Positions 6,790-15,293 of a stretch of 64,000 nt of DNA are shown in pieces; positions within the stretch are counted from its first letter, which is position 1, and every line of letters starts with the position of its first letter. A program made the position numbers and the translations under genes. The notes under the pieces were generated by a model. That model saw only the letters and a program-made list of their open reading frames with translations. It made no database searches and was not told where the DNA came from. Origin of the DNA: Virgisporangium aurantiacum (lineage in GTDB: Bacteria; Actinomycetota; Actinomycetes; Mycobacteriales; Micromonosporaceae); assembly GCF_016863635.1 (NCBI RefSeq), contig NZ_BOPG01000024.1:1-64000 (forward strand), given 5' to 3'.

Positions 6790-9708
6790 TCAGGCGGTGG
6801 TGGTCTCGTATCGGGTCAGCTGGTGGCGGATGTGGGGGTCTCGCTCGGACAGCAGGTCGTCGATCAGGTTCAGGGCCGCAGTGCGCACGGCAGGCGTATC
6901 GGCGGAGGCATAGGCACGGACGGCCATGTCGGCCACCAAGTTCTGATGGGCCGGACGCCTGACCCGGCGCGGGCCGGGGCGCGCCTCGGCGGTCAGTAAG
7001 GGGCGGAGGGCGTCGATGATGGCCTCCGAGCCCAGCCGGTGCGATTTATCCAGGGCTTTGAGCACGGGCCAGGGATCGTCGACGTAGGCGGGGCTGGCCA
7101 GGAACGGCGGCAGGAGGGCCCGGCTGGTCGGGTCCGTCTCGGTGAAGGACCGGATCCAGTTGGCGGCTGCGCCGCGTACCGACGGATCCTCGTCGTGAAA
7201 GAGGTGGTCCAGCCACTCGGCGCACCATTCCCGTACCCGGGGGTTCTGGGCTGCGAAGAAGGCCGCGGCGACTTGGGCGACCCCCGCACGTGATTCCGGT
7301 GAGCGCCCGACCGTCCCGCTGAGTAAGGCGGCCGTCGCTCCGGATTCCAAGGCCATCAGGGCCGTCAGGCGACCGCCCGCCTCGCGGACGGCGGGGACTG
7401 GCGAGGTGACCATCCGGCGCACCACCCGCCGCAGGCGCGGCCCCGGGTCGGCCTTGAACCGGGCGATGCAGCGCTCGACGTACCGCGTGGCCAGCACGGC
7501 GTCGTGCGCCCGGCGCACGAGCATCTCGAGCAGTTCCCGAGCGAAGGTCTCATCGTGTTTCGCCACGGTGAGCACCGCGCGCGCGGCGCAAGCCCGCACA
7601 GCACCGACCCGGTCTGTGCACAGGCGTCGCAGGGTGTCGGCGAACAGCGGCAGGCGCTGCGGACGCGGCCAGAGGAGAGCACTGATCGTCTCGGCCGCGG
7701 CGCCGCGGACGCTGTTGATGCCCGCTGTCAGCGGATCCCCGCCGTCGTTCCTGTCGGCGGGCAGCCACGAGTCCTCGTGCGGGTCGGCGTCCTCAGTGGC
7801 GTACCAGCGGATAATCTCCAGCACGTCGTCCGGGATGTCCGTGTCGGCCAGACGGGCGAGCGGCCTGCCCATCCAGCGACCGCCCGGGCGGCCCGGGAGA
7901 TCGTGGAGCCGTCGCAACGCCGCGTACAGGGCGTCGGCCTCTGCATCGCCGACGGAGTCGCCGACGGCGATCAGGATCGCGTCGGGATACGCCCGGTGCA
8001 CGTCGTCCGGCATCCCGACCACCAGGCGCAGGAAGCGACCCGGATCGGTCCGTGCCACGTCCTGCAACACGGCGGACAGTTCGTGGGGACCGCCTTGCAG
8101 CCACCCTTCCCGTTCGTCGGAGTCGTAGCGCCGCATGGCACTGAGCCACTGCTCGTCCGTCATGCGCGCCGCGGCCGCCGGCTCGATCGGCGAGGGGACG
8201 AAGCCGAACTCTGCGCCCTGTGGGGGCCGGGGGTCCTCGCCGAACTTGCGCCGCAGCTCGTCGCGGCGCCGACGCGCGTCCGGCGACATGAGTGCGGGAT
8301 CCAGGGCATCGAGGAGGACGAACTGCGCGGACCCTCGGGCCGTTCGCGTACGCGCCGACCTTTCCCAGTCGGGATAGAAGGCGAGGATCGACTCCTCCAA
8401 GGCGAGCCGCCGTCGTGGCGACAGCCGGGGATGGATCGCGCTGAGGAGCTCGTGCGTGACCCAGTACGCGCTGTCGATGTATCCGCACCGGTACCGCGCC
8501 GGGTCGGCCAAGAGGAAATCGAAGGCCCGATCCGCGTACCGGTCCGCGTTTCCGGCCCAGGTCCGATACAGCAGGAAGCGGGCGACTTCCAGGTCCGGCA
8601 ACGCCACGAGGTCGGCCTCGTGGGGAAAGGAGTCCAGACCGGTCAGGGCATCGGCGAGGGCGACCAGCAGCGCGTCCACCGGATCCTCGACGGAACTCGA
8701 GATCGACGGCCACCAGCTGACCTCGGTGAAGGCCAGCATCGCCGCCACGTGGGGGAGCACGATCGACACGAACGCGTCGGGGTGACGGGATGCCATCGCC
8801 TGGAGGAAGTTTGTGACTGAGTGATGCCGTTCGACGACGGTTCCGAGCCTCGACCCGTGTTGAGCCGAAAGCGCGAACCACCGGGCAACGAACGCGGCTA
8901 GTACTGCGAGTCTGCCCTCGGCGTTGTCCTCGCCCTCGGTCAGGGAATAAAGGAACAAGTCGTCGACCAGCAGCCCGTTGTCGTCGAACAGGCCGCGGTC
9001 CAGCGCCGTGGCGATGAGTCGGCAGAAGGCCGGAGAGGAACCCGCCGGGGCCCGGTCGATGAGCAGGCGCAGTCTGTCCCGCCACGCCGGCTGGGGGAGG
9101 AGGGTCGTTAGAATCTCCGCGACCCGGTCGGCGTCCCATTTCAGGGCAGCATCGAGCATGGTCGCCGCCAGGTCCGGCCGGTCACCGGCGGCCCATCGCA
9201 GCACCACCCCGGTGGCATCCGCGTACGCGAACCATGCGGGCGTCGTGAGCACCTCCGCGACGGGGTCAGCGCTGACAATCCTCCAGAGCGCCGGTGTCGG
9301 CGCTGGATCCGAGGCCAGCACCGACAGTACGACGTCCTTGAGGTGATACCGGATACCGGGGTCGCCCAGGAGCTCAGAGATGGAACGTTCGTAGGCCGCA
9401 CGGTCGGTGCCTCGCTGGTAGATGAGCACCTGCCGCACCAGCGAGCGATGCGAGAGATCCTGGTTGGTGTCCAGCAGGGCCGAGGCGAGGGGCCGCTCCG
9501 ACTCCGCCCACGACCGCGCGATGACCTGGTCGAACAACGCCTCGTGCGAGAACCGGAGGTCGTTCCGCTCTCGGACCAGAACCCCGTCCCGAACGAGCTC
9601 CTCCACGACCGCCGACAGCGACTCGACCTCCCGCGCGTCGACCCCGTGGGCGCCGGTCTCCTTGGCCCGCTCCGCGATCAGCTTCAGCGCGCTCCACTTG
9701 GCGGTCAC
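6790..9708 (-). CDS. Large HEAT-like repeat protein, C-terminal half of a split STAND system
   Basis: A 972-residue protein. The first 75 residues (AKWSALKLIAERAKETG through FSHEALFDQVIARSW) look like the winged-helix and arm that normally follow a STAND ATPase core. The remainder is a long alpha-helical solenoid with HEAT-like units (for example DRVGAVRACAARAVLTVA and NPRVREWCAEWLDHLF). In STAND immune proteins such a solenoid is the sensor. The GTG at 9708 overlaps the stop of the upstream ATPase gene by four bases (GTGA), so I chose it over a TTG at 9723. The pair therefore looks like one STAND protein divided into two coupled chains. Anti-phage function is inference. Confidence 0.65.
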   Translation of the reverse strand: MTAKWSALKLIAERAKETGAHGVDAREVESLSAVVEELVRDGVLVRERNDLRFSHEALFDQVIARSWAESERPLASALLDTNQDLSHRSLVRQVLIYQRGTDRAAYERSISELLGDPGIRYHLKDVVLSVLASDPAPTPALWRIVSADPVAEVLTTPAWFAYADATGVVLRWAAGDRPDLAATMLDAALKWDADRVAEILTTLLPQPAWRDRLRLLIDRAPAGSSPAFCRLIATALDRGLFDDNGLLVDDLFLYSLTEGEDNAEGRLAVLAAFVARWFALSAQHGSRLGTVVERHHSVTNFLQAMASRHPDAFVSIVLPHVAAMLAFTEVSWWPSISSSVEDPVDALLVALADALTGLDSFPHEADLVALPDLEVARFLLYRTWAGNADRYADRAFDFLLADPARYRCGYIDSAYWVTHELLSAIHPRLSPRRRLALEESILAFYPDWERSARTRTARGSAQFVLLDALDPALMSPDARRRRDELRRKFGEDPRPPQGAEFGFVPSPIEPAAAARMTDEQWLSAMRRYDSDEREGWLQGGPHELSAVLQDVARTDPGRFLRLVVGMPDDVHRAYPDAILIAVGDSVGDAEADALYAALRRLHDLPGRPGGRWMGRPLARLADTDIPDDVLEIIRWYATEDADPHEDSWLPADRNDGGDPLTAGINSVRGAAAETISALLWPRPQRLPLFADTLRRLCTDRVGAVRACAARAVLTVAKHDETFARELLEMLVRRAHDAVLATRYVERCIARFKADPGPRLRRVVRRMVTSPVPAVREAGGRLTALMALESGATAALLSGTVGRSPESRAGVAQVAAAFFAAQNPRVREWCAEWLDHLFHDEDPSVRGAAANWIRSFTETDPTSRALLPPFLASPAYVDDPWPVLKALDKSHRLGSEAIIDALRPLLTAEARPGPRRVRRPAHQNLVADMAVRAYASADTPAVRTAALNLIDDLLSERDPHIRHQLTRYETTTA

Positions 9709-11150
9709 GTCCGCACCGCCCAATCCAGGTATCCGTCGATGAGCTCCTGCTCGGTGCCGAAGTCGAAGAGCTCCGCCGGCGGCACCTTGGTGAGGATCCG
9801 CAGGTTGCCCGGGACCCGAAGGATCGCGATCTGAACGTCGCCGAACTTCGACAGGTCGTGTCCTGCGGTGACGAGCGCGCCGGTCGCCTGCCCGCGCGAC
9901 AGCAGTCCCACATCGAACCGGGCGGCGGGATCCGGCTCCGCCACCAGGCCGCGCAGCCGGGTGTCGGTGTCCAGATCCTCAGTACGGCACGAGACGAGGA
10001 CGGCCAGGTTCGGATAGGCGGCTGCCTCGCGCAGCACCTCGCTCACCGCCCGGAACAACTCGACCGGCTTGTCCCGATTGACGCCGACGGAGTCCAACGA
10101 GTCGATCACCAGGACGCCCTGCCTGTTCCGCGCCACCGCGGCCAGCGCGGCAGCCGGGGGAGCGGCGAGTCCGAACGCCCGGCCGACCTCGGCGCTGGAC
10201 GTCTCGCGCACGAGCCTCGTCACGTCGACGGTGAGAACCTCGGCGCCGGAGCGGACAAGGATGCCCGCTACCCCGGCTAGCACAGCGCTCTTGCCGCTGC
10301 CTTTCCCGCCGGTGACCAGCACCGACCGGGAGGATCCCAAGGACCGGACGATGTGCGGGATCTCGTCGCGCGGCAGGAACGAGGAGTTGACGAGGCTATT
10401 ATCCACGCCGACGCGGAAGCGCTCCGTCGTCGCACGGACCTCGTCGGCCGAGGCGCCCGCCCCGCGCAGCGTCGTTCCGTCCTCGGCCAAGCGCCGGATC
10501 AGTTCCTCCCGGTCGAGCGGCCGATACAGGGATCCGCGGACGATCCTGAGGAGAGAGGCGATCGCATCCTTGGGGTCGCCGTCGAGGAAGGCGCCAGCGC
10601 GTTCACTCAGCCGCTCCTCGAGCGTCCAGGCGTCGAGGGTCCGCGTCCTGACGCGGTTGCGTAGCCAGGCCCACGCATCCTGGCCGGTGACGCGCCAGTG
10701 CTTGTGCTGGAGGTCGTTGAATGCGTCCGTCAGCTCCTGGCTCGACAGGAAGTGCGTGACGAAGTAGGCGAGCGAAGCACTTTCGGCGGCGTGGTCGCAC
10801 AGCTTTCCGAGTGGGTGGGCGGCGTGCGCGGAGACGAAGACGCAGGTGGACCGCTCGTCGCCGGCGAGCTTGGCGCGGAAGTTGTCGAGCACGTGTTCGC
10901 TGTCCAGCGCGGGGAGCGTCCACTTCCCCGACTTTGAGTTCTGGTACTTCACCTGGTGCCACTCGCGTGTGTCGGGCCGGTCGACGAAGAACTCGAAGCC
11001 GACCCCGGCGGTGCCCGGCGGCTCCAGCGTGATCGACTCGGCCTGGCCGATCAGCAGGTCGATCAGCACGTACATGGTCCAGTGGTCTTCGTAGATTCCG
11101 CTGACCTTGGAAGCCCCGCCGCCGTGCAGAGCGACCTTCGAGGTCGTCAT
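9705..11150 (-). CDS. Nuclease-STAND ATPase, N-terminal half of split defence protein
   Basis: A 481-residue protein. Residues 1-150 resemble the Cap4/DUF4297 PD-(D/E)xK endonuclease type: FEFFVD (residues 52-57), then WHQVKYQ (64-70) with a QxK motif. Residues 270-480 form a STAND/AAA-like NTPase: Walker A GGKGSGKS (281-288), Walker B GVLVIDSLD (345-353) and an arginine-containing VSCRTEDLD strand (386-394). It stops at DGYLDWAVRT, where a winged helix would usually continue; that part is in the overlapping next gene. ATG at 11150 has an AAGGTGG ribosome site. The layout matches Avs-like anti-phage STANDs (effector, NTPase, solenoid), carried as ICE cargo. The nuclease assignment is moderate, the NTPase firm. 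Confidence 0.7.
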   Translation of the reverse strand: MTTSKVALHGGGASKVSGIYEDHWTMYVLIDLLIGQAESITLEPPGTAGVGFEFFVDRPDTREWHQVKYQNSKSGKWTLPALDSEHVLDNFRAKLAGDERSTCVFVSAHAAHPLGKLCDHAAESASLAYFVTHFLSSQELTDAFNDLQHKHWRVTGQDAWAWLRNRVRTRTLDAWTLEERLSERAGAFLDGDPKDAIASLLRIVRGSLYRPLDREELIRRLAEDGTTLRGAGASADEVRATTERFRVGVDNSLVNSSFLPRDEIPHIVRSLGSSRSVLVTGGKGSGKSAVLAGVAGILVRSGAEVLTVDVTRLVRETSSAEVGRAFGLAAPPAAALAAVARNRQGVLVIDSLDSVGVNRDKPVELFRAVSEVLREAAAYPNLAVLVSCRTEDLDTDTRLRGLVAEPDPAARFDVGLLSRGQATGALVTAGHDLSKFGDVQIAILRVPGNLRILTKVPPAELFDFGTEQELIDGYLDWAVRT

Positions 11151-11547
11151 CGGCCACCTTCCGCGCGGACAACACGGCCAAGCACGGAGTGTAGCCGCCG
11201 AACCGGGGGCGGGCCTTGAACCCGGCCGCAGGACGTTTGGCGAGATTACGCCGAGCAACTCTGATGCGTGAAGTCGGCGCTTCGCGAGCGCTGCTTACTC
11301 ACTGTGAGCTACTGGCGGGGGAGGGACCGACAGCGGCTGTTCGTGGGCGTGGCGGGCACAGACAGCATGTCAGTCCTTGAATCCGCCACGACGTTGGGCA
11401 TCTCTAGCGTCGCCGGCCACGCCGCTGCCGCTGTCACACGGGATCACAGCTCGGCACCGTCGATGCCTCGCCGGTAATCGGTGACGGCGATCAGCTGCAT
11501 TTCCTTGATGCATGCGTGACTGGCCAGCGCGGGAGCCGCAACCCGCC
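11151..11547. other. Intergenic region between STAND genes and methyltransferase pair
   Basis: About 400 bases between divergent genes. No tRNA or convincing coding frame seen. Promoters for both directions should lie here; I could not identify confident hexamers. Confidence 0.35.
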
Positions 11548-12144
11548 ATGGATCGACACCACCAACAGCACGACTGTCTCGGCTCGCGACTCGACGACCA
11601 CCTCGCCGACCGGCTGGCGCTGCCGGGCGAGGCCCGTCCCGCCATTTGGCGCGCCGCGCCAGCGCAGCAGCCCGGCTGCCTGTCCCCGCGACTGGCCCAC
11701 CTGCTGCTCGACGACCAGACAAAGGTCGAGGACGTCGTTCTCGACATCGACGACGACATCGCCTTCGCGGCCACCGCGGCAGCGACTGGACGCCGTCACC
11801 ACGCACTCGGCGGAGCCCACCACCTGGCGACGATGAGCCACGCCGCCGGCTACCTCGATCTGATCCTGTTGCACTGGCCCCGCCCCGCGGTCAACCCCCG
11901 GTGGCTGCTGACCGCATGCCGATCGCTGCTCGGCGTCGCCGGTCGTCTCGTGATCGCCGTCTCCGTCGACAACGGCCAGCGGATGGCGCACCTGACCGCG
12001 CTCGGTGGCGCAGCGGCCACGGCCGGGCTGAACAAGATCCGCCACATCGCCGCCCTCGACCCGGACGCGGCCACATGTGAGCATCCGCACGCCGACCTGC
12101 TCATCTTCGGTGTCCACGATGTCAAGACCGCCGACGATGGGTGA
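11548..12144 (+). CDS. Conserved-looking protein paired with DNA methyltransferase
   Basis: A 198-residue protein without a firm domain name. The first part has a Leu/Asp-rich stretch (VEDVVLDIDDDIAF). The second half (about residues 100-185: WLLTACRSLLGVAGRLVIAV, then AHLTALGGAAATAGL and IRHIAAL) resembles a Rossmann-type methyltransferase-like core with the alternating strand-helix pattern but no SAM motif. ATG at 11548. It overlaps the next gene by eight bases (ATGGGTGA), so the two are coupled. It may be an accessory or target-recognition partner of the adjacent methyltransferase. Function unknown. Confidence 0.55.
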   Translation: MDRHHQQHDCLGSRLDDHLADRLALPGEARPAIWRAAPAQQPGCLSPRLAHLLLDDQTKVEDVVLDIDDDIAFAATAAATGRRHHALGGAHHLATMSHAAGYLDLILLHWPRPAVNPRWLLTACRSLLGVAGRLVIAVSVDNGQRMAHLTALGGAAATAGLNKIRHIAALDPDAATCEHPHADLLIFGVHDVKTADDG

Positions 12145-13075
12145 CCACACCGGCGCGGCAAGCCGTTCGCCCAGCGGCCACACCCCCGACGCGGTCTTGG
12201 CCACGCCGCGCACAGCGGCCACACCCTGCTGGGTGTACACATCCACGACGCCACTACAAGCGGCGATCAGCGGCATCGGGCAGAGCCACGTCGGGCCAGC
12301 GGCCACAGTGTGGCCCACCGGCCAGGACAATGGCGCCTCCCAACGCGCCGGCAGGTACCTGCCGCAGACACAGTGCCACCCGCAGCGGACCCGTCCAGCC
12401 CTGGCCGCCACGGCAATCGAGCGGTACAGCCGCCCGGGGCAGACTGTGTTTGACCCGTTCGTCGGAAGCGGAACCACGGTGGTCGAAGCGGTCCATGTCG
12501 GCCGCCGCGCGATCGGCGTCGACATTGACCCGCGATGGGTCGAGCTGACCGAACGTAACCTCCACCATGCCCGCCAGCACGGCGCCACCGGCGCGGCCAT
12601 GATCCTGCGCGGCGACGCCCGCCACCTTCAACCGGTGCCGCGACGGCTGCGCGGCACCGTCGACCTGGTCCTGACCACGCCACCCGCCCGGCTGAACGCA
12701 TCTGGCCACTCGGGGCGACGGTGGAGCAACGCCGACCTCGTCGGTCAGATGGAGACCGACCTCAAGTTGTCATTCGCCTGCTGGATCCCGCTGCTGCGCT
12801 CGGGCACAACCATCGTGCTGACCAGCCGGCTGCTGCACCGCGGGCACCAGATGCTGGACCTCACCGTGCCGATCGCGTATGCCGCCGAGTGGGCCGGGCT
12901 CGCCCTCGTCGAACGCATTGCCGCCCTACACGTCCCCATCAGCGACACCAGACGCGCGCGACGCCCGATTACCCGTAACCGGCGACGCCTCTCGCGACCG
13001 CGGGTCATCCACGACGACGTCCTCGTTTACCGCGTCCCGGACGTGCTGCCCACCTGGTGGCGAGGCCGCCGATGA
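12137..13075 (+). CDS. N4/N6-type DNA methyltransferase with degraded catalytic motif
   Basis: A 312-residue protein of the beta-class (N4-cytosine/N6-adenine) DNA methylase family. The SAM-binding motif I is clear at about residue 105 (FDPFVGSGTTVVEA), followed by AIGVDIDPRWVEL. The catalytic motif IV, normally (D/S/N)PP(Y/F), reads TTPPAR at about residue 178, so the aromatic residue is missing. The preceding HPAK-like block is also altered (CHPQRTRPALA). This suggests loss of activity or a non-methylating role. The ATG at 12137 overlaps the upstream stop. Located between the STAND pair and the recombinase, it is element cargo; modification for self-protection would be the usual idea. Confidence 0.65.
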   Translation: MGDHTGAASRSPSGHTPDAVLATPRTAATPCWVYTSTTPLQAAISGIGQSHVGPAATVWPTGQDNGASQRAGRYLPQTQCHPQRTRPALAATAIERYSRPGQTVFDPFVGSGTTVVEAVHVGRRAIGVDIDPRWVELTERNLHHARQHGATGAAMILRGDARHLQPVPRRLRGTVDLVLTTPPARLNASGHSGRRWSNADLVGQMETDLKLSFACWIPLLRSGTTIVLTSRLLHRGHQMLDLTVPIAYAAEWAGLALVERIAALHVPISDTRRARRPITRNRRRLSRPRVIHDDVLVYRVPDVLPTWWRGRR

Positions 13076-13172
13076 CCAGCGGCACCGTCCGACAACCGCC
13101 GAACAACGCCGCACCAAACCACACCGCACTGGCCCTGACAGCGAGCTGCAAGGTATTAGGCTCGAAGAGACC

Positions 13173-13373
13173 GTGACTGCTGGTCAAGAGGCCAACTATG
13201 GTGGCGGCCCTCCCGCTGCCACCGGCAATCCCACGCCTGCCGAAGAGATCCGAGTGCGGCTGCCGTCGGCGACGCCCGACCTCACGACCGGTGCCGCACG
13301 TGCACTACTTCGGATCTTGCTCAGCGCGGCCCGGCGGCACGGGGACGAACAGGACCGATCTGCTGAGGAGTGA
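13173..13373 (+). CDS. Small protein preceding the serine recombinase
   Basis: A possible 66-residue protein starting at GTG 13173 (VTAGQEANYGGG) and ending at TGA 13373, four bases before the recombinase start. The second half is a plausible helix (GAARALLRILLSAARRH). Tight spacing to the recombinase suggests an operon, perhaps an excisionase-like or regulatory role, but no helix-turn-helix is visible. It could also be a chance open frame in GC-rich DNA. Confidence 0.4.
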   Translation: MTAGQEANYGGGPPAATGNPTPAEEIRVRLPSATPDLTTGAARALLRILLSAARRHGDEQDRSAEE

Positions 13374-13377
13374 AGCT

Positions 13378-15045
13378 GTGGACTTCGCCTTCTACGGTCG
13401 CGTGTCGACCGAGGACAACCAGGACCCGGAGTCCTCGCGCGGCTGGCAACTGACCCGAGCCCGGGCCTTGGTCGAGCCGCGCGGCGGCCAGATCGTGACC
13501 GAGTTCTTCGACATCGGCCAGACCCGTGCATTGCCGTGGCAGCGGCGTCCCGACGCCTCCCGCCTCCTGGCGGCGTTGCGGAATCGTGATCGTGGGTTCG
13601 ACGCGGTGGTCATCGGGGAGCCGCACCGGGCGTTCTACGGCAACCAGTTCGGCCTGACCGCGCCGCTGTTCCAGCACTACGGCGTGGCCCTGTGGGTGCC
13701 CGAGATCGGCGGCCCGATCGACCCGGAAAACGAGGCGCACGAGCTGGTCATGTCCGTCTTCGGCGGGATGAGCAAGGGCGAACGCAGCCGGGTCAAGGTC
13801 CGGGTCCGCACCGCGATGGCGGCGCAGACCGAACTGGAAGGCCGGTTCCTCGGCGGCCGCCCGCCGTACGGATACACCCTCGCCGACCTCGGCCCGCACC
13901 CGAACCCGGCCAAGGCAGCCGAGGGACGCCGACTGCACGGCCTGACCCCGGATCCCGCCACCGCTCCAGTCGTGCAGCGGATCTTCACCGAGTTCCTGAC
14001 CGGGAACGGGCTGTATGTCATCGCCGAAGGGCTCACCCGTGACGGGATCGCGTGCCCGTCGGCGTACGACCGGGCACGAAACCGGCACCGGTCGGGGATC
14101 GCCTGGTCCAAGAGCGCGGTGCGGGTGATCCTGACCAACCCGCGCTACACCGGCCGGCAGGTGTGGAACAAGCAGCGCACCGACGAGATCCTCCTCGACG
14201 TTGACGACGTCGCCCTCGGCCACACCAACGTCATGCGGTGGAACTCGCCGGACAGTTGGATCCGCTCGCGTGAGCTGGTTCACGAGCCGCTGATCGACGA
14301 GGACACCTTCGATCACGCCCAGCAGATCCTGACCCGGCGCGGCACCCGGCTGGGCAGCCCGCGGGGACCGCGCCGGAGCCGCCACCCGTACGTATTCAAG
14401 GGCGCCGTCTACGACGCCGTGTGCGGGCGGAAGATGCAGGGGCAGCACTCCCACGGCGTGGCCTACTACCGGTGCCGGTTCCCGCAGGAGTACGCCCTGG
14501 CCAACCGGATCGAGCACCCCCGCAACGTCATCCTGCGCGAAGACCTCCTCGTCCCGCACCTCGACGGCTGGCTTGCCGGGCTGTTCAGCCCGAACCACCG
14601 ACAGGACACTATCGATCAGCTCACCGCCGCCCAGGACGAGCCCGATCAACCGGACTCGGCCGCCACGACCGCCGCCGCCGTGCTGCGCGACTGCGACGCG
14701 AAACTTGCCCGCTACCGCGCCGCCCTCGACGCCGGCGCCGACCCGGCAGTCGTGACCGGCTGGATCAGCCAGGTCCAGGCCGAACGGAAAGCGGCAGAAG
14801 CGCTACTGAGCGGCACGAGCCCCGGCAAGAGCAGCCGGCGGATGACCGCCGAGGAGATCGCGACCCTGGTCGGCCAACTCGGCGACATCCTGGCCGTCCT
14901 CGCTCAGGCGGACCCGGCCGACAAGGCCGAGGTCTACCGCCAACTCGGCCTGCGCCTCAACTGGCATCACGAAACACAAACGGCGCACGCGGAGATCGAT
15001 CCGCTGCGCCGTTGGGAAAAGGTTTGTGTCCGAGGGGGGACTTGA
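13378..15045 (+). CDS. Large serine recombinase (integrase of the element)
   Basis: A 555-residue site-specific recombinase. The N-terminal resolvase domain has the nucleophile in YGRVSTEDNQ (Ser10), and GGMSKGERSRVKVRVR marks the long E-helix. Residues 155-270 form the recombinase domain (RPPYGYTLADLG, VRVILTNPRYTGRQVW). A zinc-ribbon-like region follows (VCGRKM to YYRC), then a coiled coil (about 430-510). The GTG at 13378 has AGGAG nine bases upstream. The last six codons (VRGGT, stop) lie inside the tRNA-Leu 3' end, so the C-terminus is partly specified by the attachment site. It is the likely integration/excision enzyme of the element. Confidence 0.92.
   Translation: MDFAFYGRVSTEDNQDPESSRGWQLTRARALVEPRGGQIVTEFFDIGQTRALPWQRRPDASRLLAALRNRDRGFDAVVIGEPHRAFYGNQFGLTAPLFQHYGVALWVPEIGGPIDPENEAHELVMSVFGGMSKGERSRVKVRVRTAMAAQTELEGRFLGGRPPYGYTLADLGPHPNPAKAAEGRRLHGLTPDPATAPVVQRIFTEFLTGNGLYVIAEGLTRDGIACPSAYDRARNRHRSGIAWSKSAVRVILTNPRYTGRQVWNKQRTDEILLDVDDVALGHTNVMRWNSPDSWIRSRELVHEPLIDEDTFDHAQQILTRRGTRLGSPRGPRRSRHPYVFKGAVYDAVCGRKMQGQHSHGVAYYRCRFPQEYALANRIEHPRNVILREDLLVPHLDGWLAGLFSPNHRQDTIDQLTAAQDEPDQPDSAATTAAAVLRDCDAKLARYRAALDAGADPAVVTGWISQVQAERKAAEALLSGTSPGKSSRRMTAEEIATLVGQLGDILAVLAQADPADKAEVYRQLGLRLNWHHETQTAHAEIDPLRRWEKVCVRGGT
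14976..15013 (-). terminator. Intrinsic terminator of tRNA-Leu, nested in recombinase gene
   Basis: On the minus strand, downstream of the tRNA, arms at 15000-15013 and 14979-14993 pair with one bulged base around a six-base loop. They are followed by a T-rich run (TTTGTGTTTC). The hairpin lies wholly inside the recombinase reading frame on the other strand. Confidence 0.65.
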
Positions 15046-15110
15046 ACCCCCACACCCTATACGGGCACTAGCACCTCAAGCTAGCGCGTCTGCCATTCCG
15101 CCACTCGGAC
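15027..15110 (-). tRNA. tRNA-Leu (anticodon GAG)
   Basis: An 84-base cloverleaf on the minus strand. The acceptor arm GTCCGAG (5') pairs with CTCGGAC (3'), with discriminator A. The anticodon stem CTAGC/GCTAG holds a TTGAGGT loop, giving anticodon GAG. A long variable arm (class II) and the T-arm GGGGGTTCAAGTCCCCC are present. CCA is not encoded. The 3' end is shared with the last codons of the serine recombinase, marking it as the probable integration target. Confidence 0.93.
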
Positions 15111-15143
15111 TTGGTGTGACCACCCGGGTCACGCCGCGCGATT

Positions 15144-15149
15144 ACTGTA
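15144..15149 (-). promoter_or_regulatory. Possible -10 element of tRNA-Leu
   Basis: TACAGT on the minus strand, about 35 bases upstream of the tRNA 5' end. The hexamer 17 bases further upstream (TGCGAA) is a poor -35. A TGACC/GGTCA inverted repeat lies between it and the tRNA (15117-15131). Confidence 0.3.
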
Positions 15150-15212
15150 CATGGCCCCCCGCCCTCTTCGCACGGTGGTTCCCCCCATGCGAACGAGGCA
15201 AGATCAAGAGGG

Positions 15213-15244
15213 AAAAAAGTGGCCCCGGGGGTACCGGGGCCACT
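15213..15244 (-). terminator. Intrinsic terminator after the GPGG small protein gene
   Basis: Perfect 11-bp stem AGTGGCCCCGG/CCGGGGCCACT with a five-base loop, followed on the minus strand by six T residues. It ends the transcript of the small membrane protein gene and insulates the tRNA gene from it. Confidence 0.85.
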
Positions 15245-15293
15245 CCTGCTCGGGGGCGCCGTCACGAGGGGGATTCGTGCGGCGCCCGGTTGG

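Larger units (their letters stand above)
1..15045. mobile_element. Right part of an integrated conjugative element (T4SS-type ICE)
   Basis: The stretch contains contiguous type IV secretion genes, a DUF2637 protein typical of actinomycete conjugative elements, defence-like cargo and a large serine recombinase that ends inside a tRNA-Leu gene. A recombinase reading into the 3' end of a tRNA is the usual signature of an element integrated there. Everything right of the tRNA looks like ordinary chromosome. The left end, the relaxase and the coupling protein are not in the window, so the total size is unknown. The outer boundary at the tRNA is well supported; calling it mobile today is inference. 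Confidence 0.8.

Noticed and set aside
9705..9725. Programmed -1 frameshift joining the two STAND chains
   Set aside because: No slippery heptamer of the X XXY YYZ kind is seen, and a GTGA overlap explains expression of the second chain. Kept only as an alternative.
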